Positions 45,033 to 54,665 of a DNA stretch of 64,000 bases are shown piece by piece; position 1 is the first letter of the stretch, and every line of letters begins with the position of its first letter. This DNA comes from an uncultured Candidatus Melainabacteria bacterium (GTDB lineage Bacteria > Cyanobacteriota > Vampirovibrionia > Gastranaerophilales > Gastranaerophilaceae), in assembly GCA_934718085.1 (NCBI GenBank), contig CAKUZL010000001.1, positions 186,001 to 250,000 on the forward strand, read 5' to 3'. The notes beneath the pieces are model-generated. The model had not been told where the DNA came from. It searched no databases and saw nothing but the letters and a program-made list of their open reading frames with translations. The position numbers and the translations under genes are program-made.

Positions 45033-45058
45033 GGCGGGGCGGGCATGCCCGCCCCGCC
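45033..45058. repeat. Perfect 26-bp G+C-rich palindrome centred on GGGCATGCCC
   Basis: The arms are GGCGGGGC and GCCCCGCC around GGGCATGCCC; every base pairs with its mirror. Only the central two bases are A/T, which stands out in this A+T-leaning sequence. No T run follows on either strand, so it is not a standard terminator. Confidence 0.85.
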
Positions 45059-45297
45059 TCATGTACTCTGAGTTGTCGTCCTGTACTTTGCTCCGTCGTT
45101 CAGAACCCGGACTTGACGTCTTGTACCCTGCCATGTTTTTTGAATTTCACAATTTCGTCTTTGTCTGTTTTGCCGTTGCGTCCGTCGTTTCGGCTTTTTT
45201 GCGCCGTCCGTTGAAAAAACGGCTTTTGTTTGTCGTTTTGTTCGGTATTTTGCTTCGGAGCGGCTTTTTATGAGTCGTTTTAGCACGATGTTTTATA

Positions 45298-45339
45298 CCG
45301 AAAATCCGATTTCGAAAATTTTTCGATATCGGATTTCGG
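45298..45339. repeat. Long imperfect hairpin downstream of miaB
   Basis: CCGAAAATCCGAT (45298-45310) pairs with ATCGGATTTCGG (45328-45339) with one bulged A, and the 17-nt loop holds a smaller TTCGAAAA/TTTTCGA pairing. It starts 32 nt after the miaB stop on the minus strand. No T tract follows, so it may protect an RNA end rather than terminate. Confidence 0.6.
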
Positions 45340-45371
45340 GGTTAGAGAAATTTGTTTTCAAAAACGCAAGT

Positions 45372-46700
45372 TTAAACTTTTTCTCCGTAAAGGCACCAGG
45401 TTTGGGGTTTTACGATTTTTACGTTTACGAATTTGCCGGTCAAATCTTCGTTTGATTTAAAGTGAACAAGTTTATTGTTGCGCATTCTGCCGGTGACGGC
45501 GAAAACACCGTCGTCTTGTGCGCGGGAAGATTCGCAGAGAATTTCGACGGTTCTGTCTTTAAATTTCATGTTCGACTCGAGGCACATTTTTGCGTTGACC
45601 GCTTGGAGTCTGTCGTGGCGTTCCGCTTTGATTTCGTCGGGAATGAACCTGTCGGTCATTTTGCCTGCTTTTGTAAACGGACGCGGCGAATAAATTGCGG
45701 TATTCGAATAGTCGAGTTTTAATTCTTCGATTGCGGACAAGGTGTCCCGGAATTCTTCTTCGGTTTCTCCGGGAAAGCCCGCGATAAAGTCGCTTGTAAT
45801 TGCGACATCGGCGAATTTGTTTCTGATTTTGCCGACGATTTCGGAGTATCGAGCCCGATTATAGCGGCGATTCATTTCTTTTAAAACCTTGTCGTTACCC
45901 GATTGCATCGGTATGTGGAAATATTCGCAAACCTTGTCGCATTCGGCGACGGCTTCGATTAAATCGTCCGTGATGTCCGTGGGGTAAGATGTTACGAACC
46001 TGATACGAAATTCGCCTTCGATTTTGTTTAATTGTCTCAAAAGGTTTGCCAGCGTGATGTTCGGGTCATCAAAGTCTTTTCCGTAGCTGTCGACGTTTTG
46101 ACCGAGCAACGTAATTTCTTTTTTGCCCGAAGCCAGTGCTTTTTCGGCTTCGCTTATAATAAGTTCGGGCTTTCTCGAGCGCTCTCTGCCTCTGGTGTAC
46201 GGCACGACGCAATACGTGCAAAAGTTGTTGCAGCCTTCGATTATCGGAATCCATGCTCCGACGGCGTTGTCACGAAGAACTTTGAGGTCGTCTTCGGGTT
46301 CGGGGAAGGGTTTTGTCGTGATTTCGCAAACCTGTTCGCCGTTGTTTATCCGTTCCAAAAATTCGGGGAATTTAAAAATGTTGTGTGTTCCGAAAATCAG
46401 GTCGAGATAGGGGCGGCGCTTGAAAAGGCTTTCTTTGTCGAGTTCCGCGACGCAGCCGCAAATTCCGATTTTTAAACCGGGTTTATATTTCTTTTTGCGT
46501 TTTCCCCAGACTCCGAGTTGGCTGTAAGCCTTGTCGACCGAGGTTTGCCTGATTGCGCAGGTGCAAAGCAGCAACAAATCCGCATCTTTGTCGGAGTTTG
46601 TTTGTTCGTAGCCGGCGTTTGTCAGCATTCCCGCAATTCTTTGCGCGTCGGACTTGTTCATTTGACAGCCCGTTATTTCTATATAAAATTTCTTACTCAT
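45372..46700 (-). CDS. miaB: tRNA-2-methylthio-N6-dimethylallyladenosine synthase
   Basis: MiaB adds a methylthio group to i6A37 of tRNAs reading UNN codons. The 442-residue protein has the UPF0004 domain with cysteines in TGCQMN (near 10), CTCAIR (near 47) and ICGCVAE (near 81), the radical-SAM CxxxCxxC in EGCNNFCTYCVVPYTRGRE (near 155), and a C-terminal TRAM domain from about 375. The order matches MiaB rather than MtaB or RimO, and the RGRERSR motif supports this. Upstream of the ATG lies a TAGAAT about 10 nt away and no Shine-Dalgarno sequence. Confidence 0.94.
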   Translation of the reverse strand: MSKKFYIEITGCQMNKSDAQRIAGMLTNAGYEQTNSDKDADLLLLCTCAIRQTSVDKAYSQLGVWGKRKKKYKPGLKIGICGCVAELDKESLFKRRPYLDLIFGTHNIFKFPEFLERINNGEQVCEITTKPFPEPEDDLKVLRDNAVGAWIPIIEGCNNFCTYCVVPYTRGRERSRKPELIISEAEKALASGKKEITLLGQNVDSYGKDFDDPNITLANLLRQLNKIEGEFRIRFVTSYPTDITDDLIEAVAECDKVCEYFHIPMQSGNDKVLKEMNRRYNRARYSEIVGKIRNKFADVAITSDFIAGFPGETEEEFRDTLSAIEELKLDYSNTAIYSPRPFTKAGKMTDRFIPDEIKAERHDRLQAVNAKMCLESNMKFKDRTVEILCESSRAQDDGVFAVTGRMRNNKLVHFKSNEDLTGKFVNVKIVKPQTWCLYGEKV

Positions 46701-46775
46701 AATAAAATAATTCTACATGAAACAAAAAATCCATGCTATACTGATTTTGAAGATATTTAACATGAGGAAAATAAG

Positions 46776-47060
46776 ATGACCGAATCCGTAAGAGCAAGTC
46801 ATATTTTGGTTAAAACGAAAGAGGAAGCCGAAAATCTGAAAAATGAAATCGAAGGCGGAAAAAGTTTTGCCGATGTTGCGGCGGAACATTCGATGTGTCC
46901 TTCCGGCGCGGCGGGCGGCGATTTGGGAACTTTCGGCAGAGGTATGATGGTCAAACCCTTTGAGGACGCTGCGTTTGAGGCTCAAGTCGGTAAAGTTACA
47001 AACCCGATTCAAACTCAATTCGGATGGCACTTGATTTTGGTTACGGAGAAAAATGACTGA
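46776..47060 (+). CDS. Parvulin-type (PpiC) peptidyl-prolyl isomerase, short form
   Basis: A 94-residue protein consisting almost only of a parvulin domain: VRASHILVKTKEEAENL at the start, GKSFADVAAEHSMCPSGAAGGDLGTFGRGMMVKPFE in the middle and QTQFGWHLILV at the end. The two His of the active site (SHILV, GWHLI) and the Cys-Pro-Ser stretch are present. It has no signal peptide, so it acts in the cytoplasm like E. coli PpiC. It overlaps the start of the M24 peptidase by 8 bp, and both may act in proline-related protein turnover. Confidence 0.93.
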   Translation: MTESVRASHILVKTKEEAENLKNEIEGGKSFADVAAEHSMCPSGAAGGDLGTFGRGMMVKPFEDAAFEAQVGKVTNPIQTQFGWHLILVTEKND

Positions 47061-48681
47061 TTTATTGCAAAAACTTAGAGATTTTTTGGCGGAAAACGGC
47101 GCCGATGCGATTTTAATCAATTCGACGAACGAATTTTTGACGGAGTATAACGACACCGCTCAAAATTCGAGAGCCAAACTGACCGGTTTTACGGGCTCGA
47201 CGGGTGATTGTCTTGTCACAAAGACGCAAGCGTTTTTGTTTGTTGATCCTCGTTATCACGAGCAGGCGGACAAAGAAGTCGATTTATCGAAATTCACGGT
47301 CGTGAAACTTGCGGGTGCTTACAGGTTGTCTGAAACAATCGTTTCGAAATTGAATAAATCCGATGTTTTGTTACTCGTTTCCACAAAAAACTCTCATAAT
47401 TTTTGCGAAGCCGTCGAAAGTTTTCACAAAAACGTGAAATATATCGATTTTGACCCTCTCGACGAGTTGAACGTCGCCGAAAAAGTTCGCGCGGAGGTCG
47501 TTCCCGTCGAAATTTGCCGTTATGATGCGGAAATGAAAAAAGAAAAAATTGTCGCAAAACTTCCCGCAAATACAACCGTGGCGTTTACTTCACCCGAAGA
47601 TGTTTCGTATTTTACGAACCTGAGATGTTTCAAGTATCCGTATTCTTCTTCCGTGAGGGCAAAAATTCTTTTGAATTCTCAAATTGCAAATTTTTACACG
47701 GATATGCTTGTTCCAGAGCTTCCGTATACCGTAAAACCCTTGTCGGAGTTTGCAAATGACCTTGATTCTCTGACTGAAGGTCAACTGCTTGTCGATACGG
47801 CAAATATTAATCAACATGATTTTATGCATATAAATTCCGGCATTAAGGTTAAACCGGCGGCTCTTTTCAGTGAAAAATCCGAAAAAAATCCGTCCGAAAT
47901 CAGACATATAATTTCGGCTTTTGAAGCTACGGACAGAGTTATGGCAAAGGTCGACTCGTTTATCTCCGAAAACGACGACATAAGCGAACTTGATTTGTAT
48001 AATGCGATAGAAAAATTTTTCCGTCTGGAAGGCGCAAAAGGTTTGTCTTTCAACTCGATTACCGCAAGCGGAAAAAACACTTCGGTCATCCATTTCACTC
48101 ATCCCGACGAAAACAAAAAAATTCAGAACGGAGACCTTGTTTTGGTTGATATCGGAGGGTTTTTCGAAGGCGGTTTTGCGACCGATATAACGAGAACTTT
48201 CGTAAAAGGCATGCCCGACGAAAAACAAAAAAAAGTTTACACAAAGGTCTTAAAGGCTTTTATCGCGGCTTATACGGCGGAATACACAAAAGATACGACA
48301 TGGTACGAGGTCGATAAAGTTGCAAGATTTGCGATGGAAGAGTCCGACGGATACGTATTTTCGCACGCTCTCGGGCACGGAATCGGCTTGAGCGTCCACG
48401 AAAATCCCCCGATTTGTGCTCCGAGCCCGAAATGTATTAAAAAGTTTAAGAAAAATTACGTCTTTTCGATTGAACCGGGATTGTATAAAGCGGGTGAAAA
48501 CGGTGTCAGACTTGAAACTGCGGTGTATGTGAAGTCGGTTTCGCCGAAATTTGTCTTGAGTGCGCTTTCGCATTACAAATTCGAGGAAAAACTCATAAAT
48601 ACCGCAATGTTGACCGAAAAAGAACTTAAATTCCTTGAGGCATGGCAAAAAAATGGAAATCAGCTCCGTCGTAAACCCTAA
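47053..48681 (+). CDS. M24-family metallopeptidase (Xaa-Pro aminopeptidase-like)
   Basis: A 542-residue cytosolic protein with two creatinase/prolidase N-domains (LTGFTGSTGDCLVT near 50, DPRY) and a C-terminal M24 pita-bread domain. Metal ligands are visible: VDIGGFFEGGFATDITRTF (two Asp), HALGHGIGLSVHE (His), FSIEPGLY (Glu) and GVRLETAVYV (Glu). The layout matches eukaryote-like and bacterial aminopeptidase P, which releases an N-terminal residue before proline. It is translationally coupled to the parvulin gene and overlaps the SpoU gene by 29 bp. Confidence 0.92.
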   Translation: MTDLLQKLRDFLAENGADAILINSTNEFLTEYNDTAQNSRAKLTGFTGSTGDCLVTKTQAFLFVDPRYHEQADKEVDLSKFTVVKLAGAYRLSETIVSKLNKSDVLLLVSTKNSHNFCEAVESFHKNVKYIDFDPLDELNVAEKVRAEVVPVEICRYDAEMKKEKIVAKLPANTTVAFTSPEDVSYFTNLRCFKYPYSSSVRAKILLNSQIANFYTDMLVPELPYTVKPLSEFANDLDSLTEGQLLVDTANINQHDFMHINSGIKVKPAALFSEKSEKNPSEIRHIISAFEATDRVMAKVDSFISENDDISELDLYNAIEKFFRLEGAKGLSFNSITASGKNTSVIHFTHPDENKKIQNGDLVLVDIGGFFEGGFATDITRTFVKGMPDEKQKKVYTKVLKAFIAAYTAEYTKDTTWYEVDKVARFAMEESDGYVFSHALGHGIGLSVHENPPICAPSPKCIKKFKKNYVFSIEPGLYKAGENGVRLETAVYVKSVSPKFVLSALSHYKFEEKLINTAMLTEKELKFLEAWQKNGNQLRRKP

Positions 48682-49396
48682 AATCGTCGAGTTTTCAAAG
48701 CTTTCGGAGGCTAAATACCGAAATAAAACCGGGCTTTTTTCCGTCGAAGGACAAAAAGTGCTTGAGGATATTTTGGATAACGACATAAAAATCGAAAATG
48801 TTTTCTCAACCCTCGAAAAAATCCCCGGACTTCCCGAAAATATCGATGTTATAAAGGTTTCGCAACCCGTTATCAAAAAACTTTGCTCCAGTTCTTCCGC
48901 GCCGAAAATTGTCACGATTGCTCACAAACGCGAGTTTTCGCCATCGGAAATCAAAAAATACAAAAAAGTTTTGTTGCTTGATTCAATTAACGACCCCGGA
49001 AATTTGGGAACATTGATAAGAAGTTTGGTCGCGTTCGGATTCGAGGCGTTGGTGTTGTACGGAAATTGCGTCGACGAGTACAATCCGAAGGTTTTGCGTT
49101 CGTGCACGGGGAATTTTTTCAAAATACCGATATTTAAAATTTCGCGACTTGAAAAAGCCGTTTTCGGCGATTTTACCTTCCTTACGACGGATTTGCACAT
49201 GCCCGCGAACGATCCTGCGGCGGTTGATTTACCCGAAAAGTTCGTTTTGGCTCTCGGCAGCGAAGCTCGAGGATTGAACGTTGATTTTTCGAAGTTTGAA
49301 ACAAAAAACGTTTTGTTGAAAACCGAAAAGGTCGAATCATTGAATTTGTCGGTATCGGGTTCGATTTTGATGTATGAACTGTCGAAAAAATTCTGA
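48653..49396 (+). CDS. SpoU/TrmH-family RNA 2'-O-methyltransferase
   Basis: I chose the ATG at 48653 behind a GAGG site; the enclosing TTG at 48635 is less likely. The 247-residue protein has an N-terminal substrate-binding domain (KYRNKTGLFSVEGQKVLEDIL) and a SPOUT domain with LLLDSINDPGNLGTLIRS (motif 1), ALGSEARGL (motif 2) and LNLSVSGSILMYE (motif 3). It probably methylates a ribose in rRNA; the position is not determined. It is the third gene of parvulin-M24-SpoU. A GGCATGCC palindrome begins immediately after its stop codon. Confidence 0.92.
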   Translation: MEISSVVNPKIVEFSKLSEAKYRNKTGLFSVEGQKVLEDILDNDIKIENVFSTLEKIPGLPENIDVIKVSQPVIKKLCSSSSAPKIVTIAHKREFSPSEIKKYKKVLLLDSINDPGNLGTLIRSLVAFGFEALVLYGNCVDEYNPKVLRSCTGNFFKIPIFKISRLEKAVFGDFTFLTTDLHMPANDPAAVDLPEKFVLALGSEARGLNVDFSKFETKNVLLKTEKVESLNLSVSGSILMYELSKKF

Positions 49397-49578
49397 GGCA
49401 TGCCCGCATTCCAAAGGTTTGTCGAAAAGCGTTGAAAATTCTGCTTCACAAATTTTGTCAAAATCGAGGAGCTCGGTGTTTTTGCAAAAAAAATTCGTGA
49501 AAATGTTTTGCTGCGAAACTCTCGAAACCGCGTCAGTTTGTGTTTTCATCCGCAGTCGAGCTCCGGCATAAAAATTTT

Positions 49579-52041
49579 TTATATAAACTTTGCAGTTTTT
49601 GATTTTTTACACGATTTTAATTCTTCGGGTGTGCCGCAAAATATTATTTCTCCGCCGTTTTCGCCGCCTTCGGGTCCCATGTCGATTACGTAGTCGCTGT
49701 TTCGGATAACGTCCGTATCGTGTTCGATAACAATAATCGTTGCGCCGTTGTTTATCAGCGTTTCGAATACTTTCAGCAAAGTTTCGACGTCGCGGGGGTG
49801 CAGCCCGATTGTCGGCTCGTCAAAAATAAATACCGAATTGTCCCGCGCTTTTCTTATTTCGCTCGAAAGTTTCAATCTTTGCGCTTCTCCGCCCGAAAGA
49901 CTCGGAGTGGCTTCGCCGAGCGTCAAATATCCCAGCCCTGTTTCTCGTAAAATCTCTAATCTTTGAAGTACCGTTTTGAGTCCTTTGCAAGCCTCCGGCG
50001 CGCGGGAAATGTTCATACTCATTATTTCAGGCAGTGAATATCCGTTGTATTTAACCGTTTCTGCCTCTTTCGCGTATCTTGAACCGTTGCATTCGGGGCA
50101 TGGAATTTCCACATCCGGCAAGAACTGGACGTCAAGATTTATTACGCCCGTGCCGTCGCATGTCGGACAACGCAATTTCCCGGTATTATAAGAAAAATCT
50201 CCCGCTTTATACTTCATTTCCCGGGCTTTCGGCGTTTTTGCGAAAGCTTTTCGAAGTTCGTCGTGAATATTCGCATACGTCGCGACCGTCGACCGCACGT
50301 TTATTCCGATTGGTGTAGCGTCAATCAATTTGACCCTGTCGATTCCTTCAGCTTCAATGTTTAAAACGTGTTCGGGCATTTTTTCTCCCGAAATCAAGGC
50401 TTCGAGTGCGGGGGCAAGGCTTTCCAAAATCAAAGTCGTTTTGCCCGAGCCCGAAACGCCCGTTATTGCGGTTAGTCGACCTTTCGGAATTTCGACCTCC
50501 AAAGGTTTTACGGTATGAATTTTTTCCGTTTTGAGCCTGATTTTTCCGTGTTCGAACATTTTTTCCTTCGAAACACCGGTTCTTACGTTTACGGATTTTT
50601 CCCGAGAAAGATATTTTCCTATGATTGAATTTTTGTTCTTTTCAATTTCTGCGACGCTGCCTTCGGCAACGACCATGCCTCCGTCAATTCCCGCGCCCGG
50701 CCCCATTTCGATAATTCTGTCCGATACCGATAAAATTTGAGTGTCATGGTCGACCAAAATTACCGAATTTCCGTCTTCGACAAGGTTTTTGATAACGCCT
50801 TTCAATCCGATGATATTTGACGGATGCAGACCTATCGAAGGCTCGTCCAGAACATATAAGACGCCCGTCGTTCTGTTTCTGACCGCGCGCGCAAGCTGCA
50901 TTCGTTGACGCTCGCCCGTGGAAAGTGTTGTTGTAGCTCTGTCGAGACTCAAATAATTCAGTCCGAGTTCGACTAACCGCCGCGAAATATCCGAAAACGA
51001 CTCGCAAATGTCTGTCGCCATCGGTTTCATTTCCTCGGGAAGTGTCTCGGGGATGCCTTTTACCCACTCCGTTATCTCCGAAAGCGGCATTTTGCAGGCT
51101 TCGTCAATCGAAATCCCTCTCAACTTCGGTTCTCTTGCCCGTTTTGAAAGTCTGCTGCCGTGACATTCGGGACAAACATCCTGTTTCAAAAATTTTTCGA
51201 CGCGTTTCATGCTTTTTTCGTCTTTGACTTTCGAAAGAGCGTTTTCGACGGTATAAACCGCGTTATAATAAGTAAAATCAAGCTCTCCCGCTTGGTTCGT
51301 GTTTTTTGCTTTGTAGAAAATATGTTTCTTTTCCGCGGGTCCGTGAAAAACGATGGCTTTTTCCTTGTCCGTTAAATCTTTGAAAGGTACGTTCGTTCGC
51401 ACGCCCATTTCACGGCAAACATCGGTCATTAACGACCACATAAGCGTTCCCCAAGGTGCAACCGCGCCCTCGTCAATCGTTAAATTTTCGTCGGGAACGA
51501 GCGTTGATTCGTCCACCGTTCGGACAATTCCCGTGCCGCTGCAGGTTTTGCACGCTCCCTGTCCGTTGAACGCCAATTCTTCCGCCGAAGGCGCAAAAAA
51601 ATGCGCTCCGCATTCCGGGCAAATCAACTCTTTCTCGGCAGCAACGTCAACAGTCGGTTTCAAATAATGTCCGTTCGGACAGCAATGACTCGCCAACCTG
51701 GAATACATCAGTCTCAACACGTTCAAAAGCTCCGTTGCCGTTCCGAAAGTGCTTCTTATTCCGGCTATCGTCGGTCTTTGGTGCAGTGCCAAAGCCGCGG
51801 GAACGTACAAAATTTCGTCGACCGACGCCTTTTCCGCTTGAGTCATCCTTCTTCGCGTATACGTCGAAAGTGCCTCCAAATATCGCCGAGAGCCTTCCGC
51901 ATACAAAACTCCGAGCGCCAAAGAAGACTTACCCGATCCCGAAACCCCCGCAATTCCGACGATTTTGTTTAACGGTATGTCAACGTCGATGTTTTTTAAA
52001 TTGTGAACTCGCGCTCCGCGAATTTTTATTTTATCAACCAT
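49579..52041 (-). CDS. Short UvrA-like (UvrA2/drug-resistance type) ABC ATPase
   Basis: An 820-residue protein with two ABC modules. The first has AGVSGSGKSSLALGVLYAEG, the second TGVSGSGKTTLILESL; ABC signatures are LSTGERQRMQLAR and LSGGEAQRLKLSS, and Walker B motifs are VLYVLDEPSIGLHP and VFIFDEPTIGLHP. Zinc-finger cysteines appear in ICPECG, CKTC, CPECHG and the C-terminal CPTCDG...CPECNG pair. UvrA is usually about 940 residues; the shortening around the first module suggests loss of the UvrB-binding region, as in the UvrA2 class. It may bind DNA damage or intercalated drugs rather than perform canonical excision repair. A TATAAT lies at 52063-52068 on the minus strand. Confidence 0.85.
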   Translation of the reverse strand: MVDKIKIRGARVHNLKNIDVDIPLNKIVGIAGVSGSGKSSLALGVLYAEGSRRYLEALSTYTRRRMTQAEKASVDEILYVPAALALHQRPTIAGIRSTFGTATELLNVLRLMYSRLASHCCPNGHYLKPTVDVAAEKELICPECGAHFFAPSAEELAFNGQGACKTCSGTGIVRTVDESTLVPDENLTIDEGAVAPWGTLMWSLMTDVCREMGVRTNVPFKDLTDKEKAIVFHGPAEKKHIFYKAKNTNQAGELDFTYYNAVYTVENALSKVKDEKSMKRVEKFLKQDVCPECHGSRLSKRAREPKLRGISIDEACKMPLSEITEWVKGIPETLPEEMKPMATDICESFSDISRRLVELGLNYLSLDRATTTLSTGERQRMQLARAVRNRTTGVLYVLDEPSIGLHPSNIIGLKGVIKNLVEDGNSVILVDHDTQILSVSDRIIEMGPGAGIDGGMVVAEGSVAEIEKNKNSIIGKYLSREKSVNVRTGVSKEKMFEHGKIRLKTEKIHTVKPLEVEIPKGRLTAITGVSGSGKTTLILESLAPALEALISGEKMPEHVLNIEAEGIDRVKLIDATPIGINVRSTVATYANIHDELRKAFAKTPKAREMKYKAGDFSYNTGKLRCPTCDGTGVINLDVQFLPDVEIPCPECNGSRYAKEAETVKYNGYSLPEIMSMNISRAPEACKGLKTVLQRLEILRETGLGYLTLGEATPSLSGGEAQRLKLSSEIRKARDNSVFIFDEPTIGLHPRDVETLLKVFETLINNGATIIVIEHDTDVIRNSDYVIDMGPEGGENGGEIIFCGTPEELKSCKKSKTAKFI

Positions 52042-52123
52042 AATTCAGCCTGTTTTTACTATATTATAACAGTCTCGGACGTTGCCTGCAAAATTCTCGT
52101 CAAAATATCCCGGCGGACAGGTT

Positions 52124-54553
52124 CTAGAACTTTTTGAGCGACGAAAAGTCGTTGTCGATATTTTTTTCGCCCAGTCTGCCGAAATCTATTACGCAACTCG
52201 AATTATCGACGGTTTTTATTCTCCCTATTCCGAATTTTGTATGAAAAACTCTGTCGCCCGCTTTGAATTCCGGTTTTTTGACCTGCGTTGCTTCAAGTGC
52301 CTTTTGTGCTTGGTACTGAGCAAATTTTTCTTTCATCGGGTTGTTGTCGATGATTTTTTTGATTTTTGCTCTTTCCGACAAAGAATCCGGGGAATTTTTC
52401 TTTTTCGAAACAAATGATCTCGGCGCGGTTCGCTCCACAAAAGCCTTTTGCGGCTTCGTTCCCGGCGCGACAAAGTTTTTCCCGAACGAGCTTACCGGCA
52501 TGATTTTTCCGTCATTGTTGCTTCTCAGATTGATTTTTTTTACCGCCTGAGAAAGCGAACTTCTCTGATACGAAGGTTCTTCGTCCCCGTAGATGCGGTT
52601 GACCAAATCCGAAGGAATTTCCCCGATAAATCTCGACGGTTCGTAAAATTTGTAGTCGCCCCACATTCTGCGGCGTTTTGCGTGGGTGATAAAAAGCCGC
52701 TTTTTGGCGCGGGTTACGCCGACGTACATAATTCTTCGTTCTTCTTCGACGTCGTCTTGTCCCTGTTCGTTTGTTCTGCAATGCGGAAATATTCCGTCAT
52801 CGAGCCCCGCCAAAAATACGACCTCAAACTCAAGCCCTTTCGCGCTGTGAAGAGTCATCAGCGTCAAGGCGTTTTTTTCCTCCTCGTACGTGTCGATATC
52901 ACTGACCAACGCAATTTGGTTCAAAAATTCGCCGAATTCGTTGTCGGGTTCGGTGGGTTCAAACTCTTTTGCAACGTTTATCAATTCCTGAAGGTTGTCA
53001 AGTCGCGCTTCCGCAACCGGTGTATCTTCCTTTTCGAGTGCGTTTACGTATCCGGTTTCCTCGAGCAGATATTGGATAAAATCGGGAATATTCATTGTCT
53101 GACGTTTTTGCGACAAGTTTTCGATTTCTTCGAGAAATTTTTTCAATTTAGCCTTCGTCCCCGACGAAAATTCTTCGAATTTATCGATATTCGCGATAAT
53201 TTCGTAAATCGAAACATCGTGCAAATATGACAACTCTCGCAACTTTCCGACGGTTGTGTCGCCGATGGAACGCTTCGGAACATTGATTATTCTCGCCAAA
53301 CTTTGCGAATCCGCCGGATTGTAAATAAATTTTAAGTAAGAAATAACGTCTTTTATTTCTTGTCTGTCATAAAACTTAACACCGCCGACGATTTTATACG
53401 GAACCGACGCGGCAATGCATGCTTCTTCGAGTTTTCTCGATTGTGAGTTCGTTCGGTACAAAACGGCGCAATCGCCCAAAGAATAGTCTTTGCTCAGTTT
53501 TTTGAGCATGGTCGTAATATAATTTGCTTCATCGTCGTCGTCGCATGCCTCATAAATTTCAATCAACTCGCCTTTGCCCAGGTTAGAATAAAGATTTTTC
53601 TCCATACGGTCAAAATTGTTTGCTATCACGGCGTTTGCGGCCTCAAGCACGGTCGCCGTCGAACGATAATTCTGTTCGAGTTTTACAAGTTTCGCGTCGG
53701 GAAAATTCTTTTGCATATTCAGTAAAATCGTATAATCCGCGCCTCTCCAGCCGTAAATCGACTGGTCGACATCTCCGACCGCGCAAAAACTGCGCTTTAC
53801 GGGCTCAAACATCGGGTCGTCGTTGGTATAAATCGATTTTATGAATGAATATTGCGAAATGTTCGTGTCCTGAAACTCGTCGACCAAAATATGCTTAAAC
53901 CGCTGATGGTACTTGTTTCGAACTTCCGCGTTTTTTCTCAAAATACTTCCCGCGACCAAAAGCATGTCGTCAAAATCTATCGCGTTGTTTTGGTTCAAAA
54001 TCTTTTCGTATTCCGCAAAAATCTTTGAATATTGTTCATCTCTGTACGAGCGGGCATGGGTCGCAAAATCGTATGCCGTCATCAGTTTGTTCTTTGCATC
54101 CGAAATGACAGCTTTTACCGCCTTCGGAGTATATATTTTGTCGTCCAGGTTCAATTTTTTTATAGCGTTTTTTATGACCGCGTTTGTGTCCGAATCGTCA
54201 TATATAACGTACGATTTGTCGTATTTTTTGCCCTCCGGCGAAACGTATGCGTCTATATCGTAACGCAAAATTTTTCCCGCAGTCGAGTGAAACGTTCCGA
54301 CCCACATCTTCTTCACCGCGTCTTCTCCCAAAAACGGTATCAAACGCTCCTTCATCTCCGTTGCCGCCTTGTTCGTAAACGTTACCGCCAAAATCTCGTA
54401 CGGCGATACTCCCGACTCCACAAGCTGAGCTATTCTCGACGTTAAAACTTTCGTTTTGCCGCAACCCGCTCCCGCAAGTATTATCAGCGTTCCTTCGTTA
54501 TGCATTACCGCTTCTCTTTGTGCTTCGTTAAGACCGTTTAATATTTCGGGCAT
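52124..54553 (-). CDS. pcrA: UvrD/PcrA-family DNA helicase
   Basis: An 809-residue superfamily 1A 3'-5' helicase for repair and replication-fork maintenance. LNEAQREAVMH (Q motif), ILAGAGCGKTKVLTSRI (motif I), AVTFTNKAATEMKER (Ia), VDEFQDTN (II), VGDVDQSIYGWRGAD (III), LEQNYRS (IV), MTLHSAKGLEFEVVFL (V) and GVTRAKKRLFI (VI) are all visible. The last 60 residues (GDRVFHTKFGIGRI) form the Tudor-like domain typical of PcrA, which binds RNA polymerase. A GGAGG site precedes the ATG. The neighbouring UvrA-like gene suggests a DNA-repair context, though 82 nt separate them. Confidence 0.93.
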   Translation of the reverse strand: MPEILNGLNEAQREAVMHNEGTLIILAGAGCGKTKVLTSRIAQLVESGVSPYEILAVTFTNKAATEMKERLIPFLGEDAVKKMWVGTFHSTAGKILRYDIDAYVSPEGKKYDKSYVIYDDSDTNAVIKNAIKKLNLDDKIYTPKAVKAVISDAKNKLMTAYDFATHARSYRDEQYSKIFAEYEKILNQNNAIDFDDMLLVAGSILRKNAEVRNKYHQRFKHILVDEFQDTNISQYSFIKSIYTNDDPMFEPVKRSFCAVGDVDQSIYGWRGADYTILLNMQKNFPDAKLVKLEQNYRSTATVLEAANAVIANNFDRMEKNLYSNLGKGELIEIYEACDDDDEANYITTMLKKLSKDYSLGDCAVLYRTNSQSRKLEEACIAASVPYKIVGGVKFYDRQEIKDVISYLKFIYNPADSQSLARIINVPKRSIGDTTVGKLRELSYLHDVSIYEIIANIDKFEEFSSGTKAKLKKFLEEIENLSQKRQTMNIPDFIQYLLEETGYVNALEKEDTPVAEARLDNLQELINVAKEFEPTEPDNEFGEFLNQIALVSDIDTYEEEKNALTLMTLHSAKGLEFEVVFLAGLDDGIFPHCRTNEQGQDDVEEERRIMYVGVTRAKKRLFITHAKRRRMWGDYKFYEPSRFIGEIPSDLVNRIYGDEEPSYQRSSLSQAVKKINLRSNNDGKIMPVSSFGKNFVAPGTKPQKAFVERTAPRSFVSKKKNSPDSLSERAKIKKIIDNNPMKEKFAQYQAQKALEATQVKKPEFKAGDRVFHTKFGIGRIKTVDNSSCVIDFGRLGEKNIDNDFSSLKKF

Positions 54554-54665
54554 TCTTCCTCCACTTAATTTGTCCGGGACCCTTTTTTAATTTTTAAAAT
54601 TGTGTTAATATAATTTTATTCAAAACATAGTGTAATTACAAAAAAGTTATGAACAGGATTTAACG

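Larger units (their letters stand above)
44976..45371. other. Non-coding stretch between convergent genes, with two palindromes
   Basis: Nearly 400 nt between the GGGtGRT terminator and the miaB stop hold no credible reading frame on either strand. They contain the 26-bp G+C palindrome at 45033-45058 and the long hairpin at 45298-45339, listed separately. No tRNA-like cloverleaf was found. Confidence 0.5.

Noticed and set aside
41847..45371. tRNA genes in the larger intergenic regions
   Set aside because: I looked for GTTCRANNC T-arm patterns with an adjacent acceptor stem and found no complete cloverleaf.
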